Assembly (NCBI GenBank): GCA_905214735.1
Contig: CAJMNI010000003.1
Location: 1-64,000, forward strand
Direction of reading: 5' to 3'
Source of the DNA: an uncultured bacterium
Lineage (GTDB): Bacteria > Bacteroidota > Bacteroidia > Bacteroidales > Muribaculaceae
DNA length: 64,000 bases
Made by a program: the position numbers and the translations under genes. This document shows, one piece after another, positions 17,779 to 26,292 of this stretch; position 1 is the stretch's first letter; every line of letters begins with the position of its first letter. The notes under the pieces were generated by a model, which was not told the origin of the DNA, searched no databases, and saw nothing but the letters and a program-made list of their open reading frames with translations.

Positions 17779-17820
17779 CAATCTAAGATCTAAGAACTAC
17801 AATCTAAGATCTAAGAACTC
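17779..17820 (+). repeat. 21-nt tandem duplication in the porin leader
   Basis: Two copies of CAATCTAAGATCTAAGAACT plus one base (17779-17799 and 17800-17820), differing only at the last base. Degenerate copies precede it from about 17742. It ends 34 nt before the GTG start. Confidence 0.8.
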
Positions 17821-17854
17821 TCTCCCCTTCAACCTTAAATCTATACCGAACAAC

Positions 17855-18895
17855 GTGAAAAAACTGCTGACCGCAATGCTGGCGGCACTGACCGCTGCCT
17901 CCGCATTGGCTCAAACCGACGAATTTGTAAAAGGCGACCTTCTAAACATCCGGGCCGACGCCCGCCTCGATTATCAGCGCGTCTGGAACAACGGTTCCCC
18001 GGTGAAAAGCAATTCCGGCTTCGAGGGAAAATATCTCAATTTCCAGATTGACGGATCAATCGTGGAAGGTCTCACCTACAGCTGGCGCCAACGTCTCTAT
18101 AAAGAGCATCTCGACAATAATTTTTTCGACGCCACCGACTGGATTTACCTCAACTATCATTATCGCGGCTGGGACTTTTCGGCCGGTAAGCAGGTTGTCT
18201 GCATCGGCGGCTGGGAATACGACCGCGCCCCCATCAACATTTACGCCGGTTCCGTGTTCTGGAACAACATCCCCTGCTACGACATCGGGGCTTCGGTCGG
18301 CTACCATATCACCGGTTCCGACAAGCTTACCATCCAGGCCACACAATCCCCCTTCTTCACCAAGCAGAACCGCGACATGTATGCCTACAACCTGATGTGG
18401 ACAGGACGTCACGGCATCTTCTCGTCGCTCTGGTCGGCCAACCTTATCGAATACCTTCCCGGCAAATACATCAGCTATCTCGCGCTCGGCAGCAAATTCG
18501 AGGTTGAGAAATTCACCCTCGAGCTCGACCTGATGAACCGCGCCGCTTCCGGGCAGACTTTCTTCTTCAAAGACAATTCGATCATGGCGGAACTTGCCTA
18601 TTCTCCCAACAAGCATTGGAGAGTCCACGGCAAATTCACCTACGACGTGAACCGCTCCGGCACCGACGCAGACTTCACCGTAACCGACGGCACCGAGCTC
18701 AAGATGATAGGCGGAGGACTCGACTATTTCCCACTGAAGAAAAACAAGATGTCGCTCCGAATCCACGCCAACTATTACTATTCCTGGGGCAAGAACGCCA
18801 ATCCCGACGACGTGATGCAGCGCAACACCCAGTTTGCGTCCGTCGGCCTCACATGGGACATGAACATTTATTCTCTCAACAGAAAGAAGAAATAA
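17855..18895 (+). CDS. outer-membrane porin-like beta-barrel (porin O/P-like)
   Basis: Predicted outer-membrane channel of 346 aa. The start is a GTG (17855), which gives a normal signal peptide MKKLLTAMLAALTAASALA; there is no nearby in-frame ATG that keeps it. The mature part has many short amphipathic strands with Trp/Tyr girdles, such as RGWDFSAGKQVV, and an end rich in Lys. The pattern resembles phosphate-selective porin O/P-like proteins, but substrate cannot be read. The next gene, an inner-membrane permease-like protein, starts 3 nt after the stop, suggesting a transport pair. Confidence 0.65.
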   Translation: MKKLLTAMLAALTAASALAQTDEFVKGDLLNIRADARLDYQRVWNNGSPVKSNSGFEGKYLNFQIDGSIVEGLTYSWRQRLYKEHLDNNFFDATDWIYLNYHYRGWDFSAGKQVVCIGGWEYDRAPINIYAGSVFWNNIPCYDIGASVGYHITGSDKLTIQATQSPFFTKQNRDMYAYNLMWTGRHGIFSSLWSANLIEYLPGKYISYLALGSKFEVEKFTLELDLMNRAASGQTFFFKDNSIMAELAYSPNKHWRVHGKFTYDVNRSGTDADFTVTDGTELKMIGGGLDYFPLKKNKMSLRIHANYYYSWGKNANPDDVMQRNTQFASVGLTWDMNIYSLNRKKK

Positions 18896-18898
18896 ACC

Positions 18899-20158
18899 AT
18901 GAAAACTCCAGACGTTTTGGAAAGAGAAGAGGAGACTTCGGTAAGCAAAGAGGCGGAAATCGAATTTGCCGGCATCGACGGCACCGTCGAAGCTGAAAAC
19001 GCAACCCCGGCCGCTGAGAAAAAGAAAAGCCGTCTGGCGAAGCTTATCCCCCCGGGGATTCCCTGCCTGCTCATCGTCGGACTCCTTTTCTACTATATCG
19101 GGAGCCAGATGGGAACAGCCAACATGCTCAACACCATCATGCACACCGCCCACGACCTGCTCCTCAACACTGTGTTCTATCTCATGGGCATCTGCGTGAT
19201 CACCGGTGCATTGGGCAGGATCTTCGTGGAGTTCGGCGTGGTGAAGCTTCTCGAACGCCTGCTCCGTCCGCTGATGAAACCCCTCTTCAATCTCCCCGGA
19301 GTAGCCTCGCTCGGAGCCGTGATGACTTTCCTCAGCGACAACCCCGCCATCATCTCGCTGGCCAACGACAAGAGATTCGCCCAATATTTCAAGAAATACC
19401 AATATATCTCGCTCACCAATTTCGGCACAGCCTTCGGTATGGGTCTGCTCGTGATGGTCTTCATGATCGGCCAGGGTTATTTCTGGGAACCGATCGTCGG
19501 ACTTGTCGGCGCGTTCGTCGGCTGCATCATCTCCACCCGACTCATGCAGCGCTTTATCGTGAAAGAGTATCCGAAATATAAGGAGGAGATCGCGGTAGAA
19601 GCCGAAGCTCTTGAAGCGGAGGAGAAGAAAGACTCAGGCCAGTCGGGATTCGTCAGAGTGCTCAACGCCCTGCTCGACGGCGGCCGCTCGGGTGTCGACG
19701 TCGGCATCGCCATCATCCCCGGCGTGCTGATCATCTCAACGCTCGTGATGATTCTGACATTCGGTGCCTCGGCCACCGGCGAATACACCGGCGCCGCTTA
19801 TGAGGGAGTGGAACTCCTCCCCTGGCTCGCACAGAAAATCCAGATTGTCTTCCAGTGGCTTTTCGGTTTCAGCGATCCTCACCTCGTGGCCTTCCCGATC
19901 ACCGCTCTCGGCGCTGTCGGCGCGGCCCTTTCGCTCGTGCCCAATTTCATCGCGCAAGGATGGGTCGACGGTAACGCCATCGCAGTGTTCTGCGCAATCG
20001 GCATGTGCTGGAGCGGTTACCTCAGCACCCACACCGCCATGCTCGACTCCCTCGGCTACCGCACCCTCACCCCGAAGGCAATCATCGCCCATACCATCGG
20101 AGGACTCGGCGCTGCTGTCACAGCCCATCTCCTCTACATGCTCGTGACTCTCTTCTGA
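18899..20158 (+). CDS. inner-membrane protein with nucleoside-recognition (Gate) domains
   Basis: Multi-pass membrane protein of 419 aa. A charged cytoplasmic N-terminus of about 47 residues (Glu-rich, then KKKSR) precedes the first transmembrane segment IPCLLIVGLLFYYIG. The two halves carry similar membrane blocks separated by a charged linker (about 225-250), which fits the paired Gate-domain architecture of the YjiH/SpmA-like family. The motif TFLSDNPAIISLAND is striking. No ATP-binding motif is present. It is translationally close to the porin gene. A role in nucleoside or other small-solute transport is only inferred. Confidence 0.6.
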   Translation: MKTPDVLEREEETSVSKEAEIEFAGIDGTVEAENATPAAEKKKSRLAKLIPPGIPCLLIVGLLFYYIGSQMGTANMLNTIMHTAHDLLLNTVFYLMGICVITGALGRIFVEFGVVKLLERLLRPLMKPLFNLPGVASLGAVMTFLSDNPAIISLANDKRFAQYFKKYQYISLTNFGTAFGMGLLVMVFMIGQGYFWEPIVGLVGAFVGCIISTRLMQRFIVKEYPKYKEEIAVEAEALEAEEKKDSGQSGFVRVLNALLDGGRSGVDVGIAIIPGVLIISTLVMILTFGASATGEYTGAAYEGVELLPWLAQKIQIVFQWLFGFSDPHLVAFPITALGAVGAALSLVPNFIAQGWVDGNAIAVFCAIGMCWSGYLSTHTAMLDSLGYRTLTPKAIIAHTIGGLGAAVTAHLLYMLVTLF

Positions 20159-20190
20159 CACCTGCCTGATATCCGATTTACTTTTCTCTA

Positions 20191-22470
20191 TCAGGAGAGC
20201 TTTTTGGTGCGAAGCAGCAGCGAGTTTGTGACCACACTCACTGAGCTGAACGCCATCGCCGCTCCGGCAAGCATCGGGTTCATCAGATATCCGCAAACCG
20301 GATAAAGGATCCCGGCTGCTATAGGGACCGCGACAATATTATAGACAAATGCCCAGAAGAGATTCTCACGGATCGTTCTGACAGTGAGCTTCGAAAGCTT
20401 CAGTGCCTGCGGAATCTTGCGGAGATCGGAGGAAATCACCGTGATTCCGGCCACATCCATTGCTATATCGCTGCCGCTCCCCATCGCTATGCCGAGATCG
20501 GCCGCCGCAAGGGCCGCGCTGTCGTTGATGCCGTCGCCGACCATCGCCACATGCTTATGATGCTTCTTGCGCAATTCCTCGACAAACTCCGTCTTCCCGG
20601 CAGGAAGCATCTCAGCCTCCCAATGGGTGATGCCTACCTTTTTGGCCACCAATGCAGCCGTCTCGCGGTTGTCACCGGTGAGCAGATAGACTTCCACGCC
20701 ATTGTTCTCAAGCTGAGCCACCGCCTCTTTGGCAGTCAGTCTGATCCTGTCGGAGATGCCGATTACCGCCAGAACCCGTTTCGAATTGCCAAACCAGACA
20801 AGCGACATCGCATCGGCCGTGAATTTCTCTCCGCTTTTGAGAAGCGACTCGGAGATTTCGACTCCGTTTTCTGTCATTAGCTTGCGGTTGCCTACATAGA
20901 ATTTCTCTCCATCGCTCTCCGCCTCGGCTCCCCGGCCGGGAATATTCCTGAAATTCTCCACATTGGAGGCCGGTGTCACACCCTTCTCTTTCAGATAGGT
21001 CACCACCGCCTCTGCAAGCGGATGACTCGACATCGTTTCTATGGCAAGAAGCATCGATATGTCGTGACGTCTCACGGCGTTCCCGGCATTCTCCTCTTCC
21101 GCCCAGCGGTTGGCCGGGTCGTCGCATGTCTCCGCAGCCTCTCCGGCAGCGAGCTTGATCTTCTCTACCGAAGGATGCCCCTCGGTCAGTGTGCCCGTCT
21201 TGTCGAGAACCACCGCGTTGATCTTTACGGCCGACTCCAATGCTTCGGCATCCTTTATCAGGATTCCGTTGTCGGCTCCCTTCCCCACTCCGACCATGAT
21301 TGCCGTCGGAGTCGCGAGACCCAAAGCGCATGGACATGCCACAACAAGAACCGTGACGAAGGCTAACAGGCCGCGGATAAAGCCGTTGTCAGCATCGAAC
21401 GCAAACCATATCATAAAGGAAATCAGACCGATGCATATAATTGTCGGTACAAAGACGGCGGCAATCCGGTCGACCAATTTCTGCACCGGCGCTTTGCTTC
21501 CCTGAGCATCCTGCACGAGCTTGATGATCTTCGCAAGGACCGTATCTGCTCCGACGCAATCGGCGCGAAACCGGAACGAACCGCTCTTGTTGATCGTACC
21601 GGCGAAGACTTTCGAGCCTTCTCCCTTCTCCAGAGCTATCGGTTCGCCGCTGAGCATGCTCTCGTCGACAAATGAATTTCCTGAGGAGACCGTTCCGTCG
21701 ACCGCGATCTTCTCTCCGGGGCGCACAAGCAGCGTGTCGCCGGGCATCACCGCCTCAACCGGAATTTCGATCACCTCCTCGTCGGAAATCACCTTGATCA
21801 CCGTCTTCGGTCTAAGCCCCATAAGCTTCTTGATAGCGGCCGCCGTGTTACCCTTTGCCCGCGCCTCGAGTGTGCGGCCGAGCAGAATGAAGGCGATGAT
21901 CACCGACGCCGCCTCGAAATAGAGATGTGGCTCTATACCGCGCGACCGCCAGAAATCGGTGAAGAAGAGATTGGACATCGAGAACAGCCATGCAACTCCT
22001 GTGGAGAGGGCCACAAGCGTGTCCATATTCGCCGACCTATGGCGCAGCTGCTTCCAGGCATTGATGAAAAAACCACGGCCAAACCAGAAAAGGACAATCG
22101 TCGACAACACAAAGGAAATCCAATCGCCCCAGGCATGCCCCATGAAAAACATGCCGATGACCACAACCGGAAGAGAGAGCCCGATGGCCCACCACATCCT
22201 CCATTTCAGATTCTTATATCTTTCTGCTGCTATCTTGTCGGCGTCGTCGGCTTCATCTTTCGAGATGATCAGGCCATAACCGGCATCCTCAACCGCTTTG
22301 CCGAGCGTTTCGGCCGACGTCACGGCCGGATCCCACTCCACCGTGGCTATCCCGCCCGCATAGTTCACTGCCGCCGAACATACGCCCGGCGCATTTTTCA
22401 GCGTCTTCTCAACGCGGGCGGCGCAGGCCGCGCAACCCATTCCCGTGACGGGAAAATATCCTTTTTCCAT
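20191..22470 (-). CDS. copA: copper-exporting P1B-type ATPase
   Basis: Heavy-metal P-type ATPase of 759 aa that pumps Cu(I) out of the cytoplasm. One N-terminal HMA domain carries GMGCAACAARVEK. The membrane ion site is CPCALGLATPTA, the phosphorylation site DKTGTLTEGHPS, the nucleotide-domain signature HPLAEAVV, and the hinge VGDGINDSAALAAADLGIAMGSGSD is followed by the last two helices. The start is the ATG at 22470; a TTG at 22488 gives an implausible extension. The upstream neighbour on the same strand is an AraC regulator, separated by a 9-nt tandem array. Copper rather than silver or zinc is inferred from CPC plus GMxCxxC. Confidence 0.93.
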   Translation of the reverse strand: MEKGYFPVTGMGCAACAARVEKTLKNAPGVCSAAVNYAGGIATVEWDPAVTSAETLGKAVEDAGYGLIISKDEADDADKIAAERYKNLKWRMWWAIGLSLPVVVIGMFFMGHAWGDWISFVLSTIVLFWFGRGFFINAWKQLRHRSANMDTLVALSTGVAWLFSMSNLFFTDFWRSRGIEPHLYFEAASVIIAFILLGRTLEARAKGNTAAAIKKLMGLRPKTVIKVISDEEVIEIPVEAVMPGDTLLVRPGEKIAVDGTVSSGNSFVDESMLSGEPIALEKGEGSKVFAGTINKSGSFRFRADCVGADTVLAKIIKLVQDAQGSKAPVQKLVDRIAAVFVPTIICIGLISFMIWFAFDADNGFIRGLLAFVTVLVVACPCALGLATPTAIMVGVGKGADNGILIKDAEALESAVKINAVVLDKTGTLTEGHPSVEKIKLAAGEAAETCDDPANRWAEEENAGNAVRRHDISMLLAIETMSSHPLAEAVVTYLKEKGVTPASNVENFRNIPGRGAEAESDGEKFYVGNRKLMTENGVEISESLLKSGEKFTADAMSLVWFGNSKRVLAVIGISDRIRLTAKEAVAQLENNGVEVYLLTGDNRETAALVAKKVGITHWEAEMLPAGKTEFVEELRKKHHKHVAMVGDGINDSAALAAADLGIAMGSGSDIAMDVAGITVISSDLRKIPQALKLSKLTVRTIRENLFWAFVYNIVAVPIAAGILYPVCGYLMNPMLAGAAMAFSSVSVVTNSLLLRTKKLS

Positions 22471-22545
22471 GACTTTTAAAACCGGCAAGAACCGTTCTAC
22501 TTCTCAAACGGCCTCCGGCTTTTCTTTGTTCATTAAGTCCAAGCA

Positions 22546-22608
22546 AGCTATCTTAGCTACCTTGGCTAATTCAGCTATCTTAGCTATATTAGCTGCCTTA
22601 GCTGTTGC
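22546..22608. repeat. 9-nt tandem array (7 units) between araC-like gene and copA
   Basis: Seven contiguous 9-nt units of the form AGCTATCTT, AGCTACCTT, GGCTAATTC, AGCTATCTT, AGCTATATT, AGCTGCCTT, AGCTGTTGC. On the minus strand the first unit provides the AraC stop codon (AGC TAA), and most later units repeat an in-frame stop. It lies about 75 nt before the copA start. Confidence 0.85.
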
Positions 22609-23461
22609 GATATTCTTTCGGCGACATCCCTGTCAGCTTCTTGAAATATTTGCCGAAAAACGACTGCGACGGGAAATGAAGTTCGTCGGCTATCTGCTGG
22701 ATATTGAGATTTGATGATTTCAACAGGACCTTAGCCTCCAGGATCACAAACCGCTCGATCCATTCCACAGCCGAATAGCCGGTCTGCACCTTGACAGTGC
22801 GGGAAAGATGCTTCGGCGTGATTTTCATCTTCTGCGCATAGAAATCGAGAAAGCGGTGCTCCCTGAAATTATCCTGCACAAGGAAGAGGAACTGGTCGGA
22901 GAGACGCCCCTGACGCGATGTCACCTCGTTTTTGTAGGGTTCATAGCATTTATACCCCACCTTGTAGATGAAAAGCATTATCTGGAACACGAGCGCCTGC
23001 GAACCGTAAGGATTCTTTTTATCGGCGATGATGTCGCGCATCGACGCCATGAACTTCTCATATTCCGGCATCTCCTCTTCGGGAAATTTCACCACATGAT
23101 GGCGGGCGGAAATCGAATAGAAAGATGAATTTCCGCTATACATGAAGATCTTCTCCATAAACCGCTTCGACATCACCATGACCGAGGCGTTGAAGTCGGG
23201 GGAGATATATGTGGGCTGAAGAATCTGCGTGCTTCTTACCGTCACAAGGGCCGGAGCAGTGATCTCGTGCGTCACCAGATTTATGTCGGCCCTGCACGAC
23301 CCCTTAGTCACAATAATCCATGAGGTGGCGGCAAATTTCACCGGCTCCGTGAGCGATTTGAGCATCATCGGACCGATGTTCTCAAGCATCCAGAAGTCCT
23401 GCTCGAGTATTTTCGACACATCTTCCGGCAGCTCTATATTATAATGGTAATCCGTGGCCAT
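22598..23461 (-). CDS. AraC-family transcriptional regulator
   Basis: DNA-binding regulator of 287 aa. The N-terminal ligand or cupin-like domain covers about residues 1-175. Two helix-turn-helix motifs follow at the C-terminus, with typical AraC landmarks: MKITPKHLSRTVK, GYSAVEWIERFVILEAK, LNIQQIADELHFPSQSFFGKYFKKLTGMSPKEYR. The ATG at 23461 is used. Divergent nrdJ and downstream copA are candidate targets; control of copA is not shown. The stop codon lies inside the tandem array, so the array could have changed the protein end. Confidence 0.85.
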   Translation of the reverse strand: MATDYHYNIELPEDVSKILEQDFWMLENIGPMMLKSLTEPVKFAATSWIIVTKGSCRADINLVTHEITAPALVTVRSTQILQPTYISPDFNASVMVMSKRFMEKIFMYSGNSSFYSISARHHVVKFPEEEMPEYEKFMASMRDIIADKKNPYGSQALVFQIMLFIYKVGYKCYEPYKNEVTSRQGRLSDQFLFLVQDNFREHRFLDFYAQKMKITPKHLSRTVKVQTGYSAVEWIERFVILEAKVLLKSSNLNIQQIADELHFPSQSFFGKYFKKLTGMSPKEYRNS

Positions 23462-23534
23462 CTGTCTTATCTCTTTCTAATAAAAAAACTAATCGGACCG
23501 TGAAATATTGTCCCTCCCCCTCTCTTTCCCCAAC

Positions 23535-23547
23535 CGGAAACTTTCCG
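23535..23547. promoter_or_regulatory. palindrome CGGAAA-C-TTTCCG between araC-like gene and nrdJ
   Basis: Six-base perfect arms around one base, in the 221-nt divergent spacer. It is a candidate operator for the AraC-type protein or for an nrd regulator; no binding data are available. Confidence 0.35.
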
Positions 23548-23614
23548 CCGCCGGGATGTTGATAAATTTTCAAAAAAAAGCAACTTTGATGGGGCGTAAT
23601 TGAAAAAAATGTGC

Positions 23615-23622
23615 GATATTTG
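23615..23622 (+). promoter_or_regulatory. possible nrdJ -7 box (GATATTTG)
   Basis: Seven of eight positions match TAnnTTTG. The nearest upstream TTTG is 26 nt away, longer than usual, so this is a weak assignment. It would give a leader of about 57 nt. Confidence 0.35.
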
Positions 23623-23682
23623 CAGAGAATATCAGAAAAACCATTACTATCGTTACCGATTATTTATCTCATCCGAGTAATA

Positions 23683-26217
23683 ATGGAAAAACCCAAATAC
23701 AATTATCAGCAAGCATACGAAGCTACTTTAGATTATTTCAAAGGTGATGAACTTGCCGCCCGTGTCTGGGCGAGCAAATATGCTCTCAAAGACTCCGACG
23801 GGAATTATTTCGAGCTGACCCCCGACGACATGCACCATCGCATCGCGTCGGAAATCGTGCGCATCGAGCAGAAATATCCCAACCCGATGACCGAGGAGGA
23901 AGTCTTCGGGCTGCTTAAGGATTTCCGCTATGTCGTGCCGCAGGGAAGCCCTATGGCCGGCATCGGCAACAACATTCAGGTCGGTTCGCTCTCCAACTGT
24001 TTCGTGATCGGACTCGACGAGCATCCCGACTCTTACGGCGGCATCATCCGCATCGACGAGGAGCAGGTGCAGCTGATGAAACGCCGAGGAGGCGTGGGCC
24101 ACGACCTTTCCCACATCCGTCCGAAAGGAAGCCCCGTCAAAAACTCCGCCCTCACCTCCACCGGTCTCGTTCCCTTTATGGAACGTTACAGCAACTCCAC
24201 CCGCGAGGTGGCTCAGGACGGCCGCCGCGGCGCCCTGATGATGACCGTGAGCATCAAGCATCCCGACTCCGAACAGTTTATCGACGCCAAGATGACCGAG
24301 GGGAAAGTCACCGGCGCCAACGTTTCAGTAAAGATTGACGATGACTTCATGCGCAGCGCCACTGAAGGCGTCCCCTATCGCCAGCAGTTCCCCGTGAAAG
24401 GCGACAATCCGAAAGTTGTCAAGGAGATCGACGCTTCTGCGCTCTGGAAAAAGATCGTTCACAACGCCTGGAAAAGCGCCGAACCCGGCGTGCTCTTCTG
24501 GGACACCATTCAGCGCGAGTCGGTGCCCGACTGCTATGCCGACCTCGGCTTCGAGACCGTCTCGACCAACCCCTGCGGCGAAATCCCCCTCTGCCCCTAC
24601 GACAGCTGCCGCCTTGTGGCCATTAACCTTTACAGCTATGTGAAGAATCCTTTCACCCCGCAGGCTGAATTCGATTTCGACCTCTTCCGCAAGCATGTCG
24701 GAATGGCCCAGCGGATGATGGACGACATAATCGACCTCGAGATGGAGAAAATCGACACCATAATCGAGAAGATCAAGTCCGACCCGGAAACGCCCGAGGT
24801 GAAAGGCACCGAGCTCCATCTCTGGGAGAAAATCCGCAGCAAGACGCTCAAGGGACGCCGCACCGGCTGCGGCACAACCGGCGAAGGCGACATGCTCGCC
24901 GCCCTCGGTCTCCGCTACGGCACTCAGGAGGCTACCGATTTCTCGGTGAAGGTGCACCGCGAACTCGCCCTCGCCTACTATCGCGCTTCAGTTAAGATGG
25001 CCGAGGAGAGAGGGGCGTTCGAAATTTACGACGCCGAGCGCGAGAAAAACAATCCCTACATCGCCCGCCTGCGCGAGGCTGACCCTGAGCTCTACGAGCA
25101 GATGGTGCGCCACGGCCGACGCAATATCGCCTGCCTCACTATCGCACCCACAGGAACTACCTCGATCATGACCCAGACTTCTTCGGGCATCGAACCGGTG
25201 TTCCTCCCTGTCTACAAACGCAAACGCAAAGTCAACCCCAGCGACACCGACGTAAAGATCGATTTCGTCGACGAAGTGGGCGACGCTTTCGAGGAATATA
25301 TCGTCTATCACCATAAGTTCCTCGAATGGATGAAGATCAACGGAATAGAGCGCAAACGCAACATGACTCCCGAGGAGATCGAGGAGCTCGTGGCTCGTTC
25401 TCCTTATTATAAAGCCACCAGCAACGATGTCGACTGGATGGAGAAAGTCAGGATGCAGGGCGCCGTGCAGAAATGGGTGGACCATTCGATCAGCGTCACC
25501 ATCAATCTCCCCAACGACGTGTCGGAGGAACTCGTCGGCAATCTCTATGTGGAGGCATGGAAGGCCGGCTGCAAGGGTTGCACGGTCTATCGCGACGGAT
25601 CGCGAAATAATGTGCTCGAAGCTGTGAAGAAAGAGAAACCGAAGGAGGTCTACATGGCCAACCCCGAGCATATAATGAAGCGCCCCGCCGAACTCGAGGC
25701 CGACGTGGTGCGTTTCCAGAACAACAAGGAGAAATGGATCGCTTTCGTCGGTCTTGTCGACAACAAGCCCTACGAGATCTTCACCGGTCTGGCCGATGAC
25801 GAAGATGGTATCTTCTGCCCCAAGAGCGTGACCCACGGCAAAATCATCAAGGCTTACGACTCCAACGGCAACAAGCGCTACGACTTCCAGTTTATCAACA
25901 AACGCGGCTACAAGACCACCATCGAGGGTCTGAGCGAGAAGTTCAACCCCGAATTCTGGAACTATGCCAAACTGATCTCGGGCGTGCTCCGCTACGGCAT
26001 GCCTATCGATCAGGTGCTCAAGCTCGTGAGCGGTCTTGAACTCGACTCCACCAACATCAACACCTGGAAGATGGGCGTGGAGCGCGCCCTGAAAAAATAT
26101 CTCACAAACGGCACCGAAGCCACCGGCCAGAAATGCCCCAACTGCGGTTCGGAAACCCTCGTATATCAGGAGGGGTGTCTGATCTGCACCACCTGCGGCA
26201 CCTCCAAATGCGGCTGA
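23683..26217 (+). CDS. nrdJ: adenosylcobalamin-dependent (class II) ribonucleoside reductase
   Basis: Reduces ribonucleotides to deoxyribonucleotides with an AdoCbl radical, independent of oxygen. The protein is 844 aa from the ATG at 23683; the frame runs 24 codons further upstream, without family character. Markers are GSLSNCFV (substrate-site cysteine), NPCGEIPL with the radical cysteine, the TIAPTGTTS phosphate loop, and a C-terminal Cys-rich tail (CPNCG, CLICTTCG) that acts as zinc ribbon or thiol relay, as in vitamin-B12-dependent NrdJ. No NrdB partner is next to it and no cobalamin riboswitch is seen in the leader. It is followed 75 nt later by malQ. Confidence 0.93.
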   Translation: MEKPKYNYQQAYEATLDYFKGDELAARVWASKYALKDSDGNYFELTPDDMHHRIASEIVRIEQKYPNPMTEEEVFGLLKDFRYVVPQGSPMAGIGNNIQVGSLSNCFVIGLDEHPDSYGGIIRIDEEQVQLMKRRGGVGHDLSHIRPKGSPVKNSALTSTGLVPFMERYSNSTREVAQDGRRGALMMTVSIKHPDSEQFIDAKMTEGKVTGANVSVKIDDDFMRSATEGVPYRQQFPVKGDNPKVVKEIDASALWKKIVHNAWKSAEPGVLFWDTIQRESVPDCYADLGFETVSTNPCGEIPLCPYDSCRLVAINLYSYVKNPFTPQAEFDFDLFRKHVGMAQRMMDDIIDLEMEKIDTIIEKIKSDPETPEVKGTELHLWEKIRSKTLKGRRTGCGTTGEGDMLAALGLRYGTQEATDFSVKVHRELALAYYRASVKMAEERGAFEIYDAEREKNNPYIARLREADPELYEQMVRHGRRNIACLTIAPTGTTSIMTQTSSGIEPVFLPVYKRKRKVNPSDTDVKIDFVDEVGDAFEEYIVYHHKFLEWMKINGIERKRNMTPEEIEELVARSPYYKATSNDVDWMEKVRMQGAVQKWVDHSISVTINLPNDVSEELVGNLYVEAWKAGCKGCTVYRDGSRNNVLEAVKKEKPKEVYMANPEHIMKRPAELEADVVRFQNNKEKWIAFVGLVDNKPYEIFTGLADDEDGIFCPKSVTHGKIIKAYDSNGNKRYDFQFINKRGYKTTIEGLSEKFNPEFWNYAKLISGVLRYGMPIDQVLKLVSGLELDSTNINTWKMGVERALKKYLTNGTEATGQKCPNCGSETLVYQEGCLICTTCGTSKCG

Positions 26218-26292
26218 TAACATCTTATTGATGGCCGCCCGCAAACGCTATACCTGCCAACAACGTAACTTAAAACATATCATAGAAAAATT

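Noticed and set aside
22445..22714. An 89-codon plus-strand frame with a hydrophobic Ala/Ile/Leu repeat
   Set aside because: The repeat is only the 9-nt DNA array translated; the frame overlaps the ends of two minus-strand genes and has no promoter.
23462..23682. Cobalamin riboswitch upstream of the B12-dependent reductase
   Set aside because: The leader is only about 60-220 nt and I find no B12-box-like conserved core.
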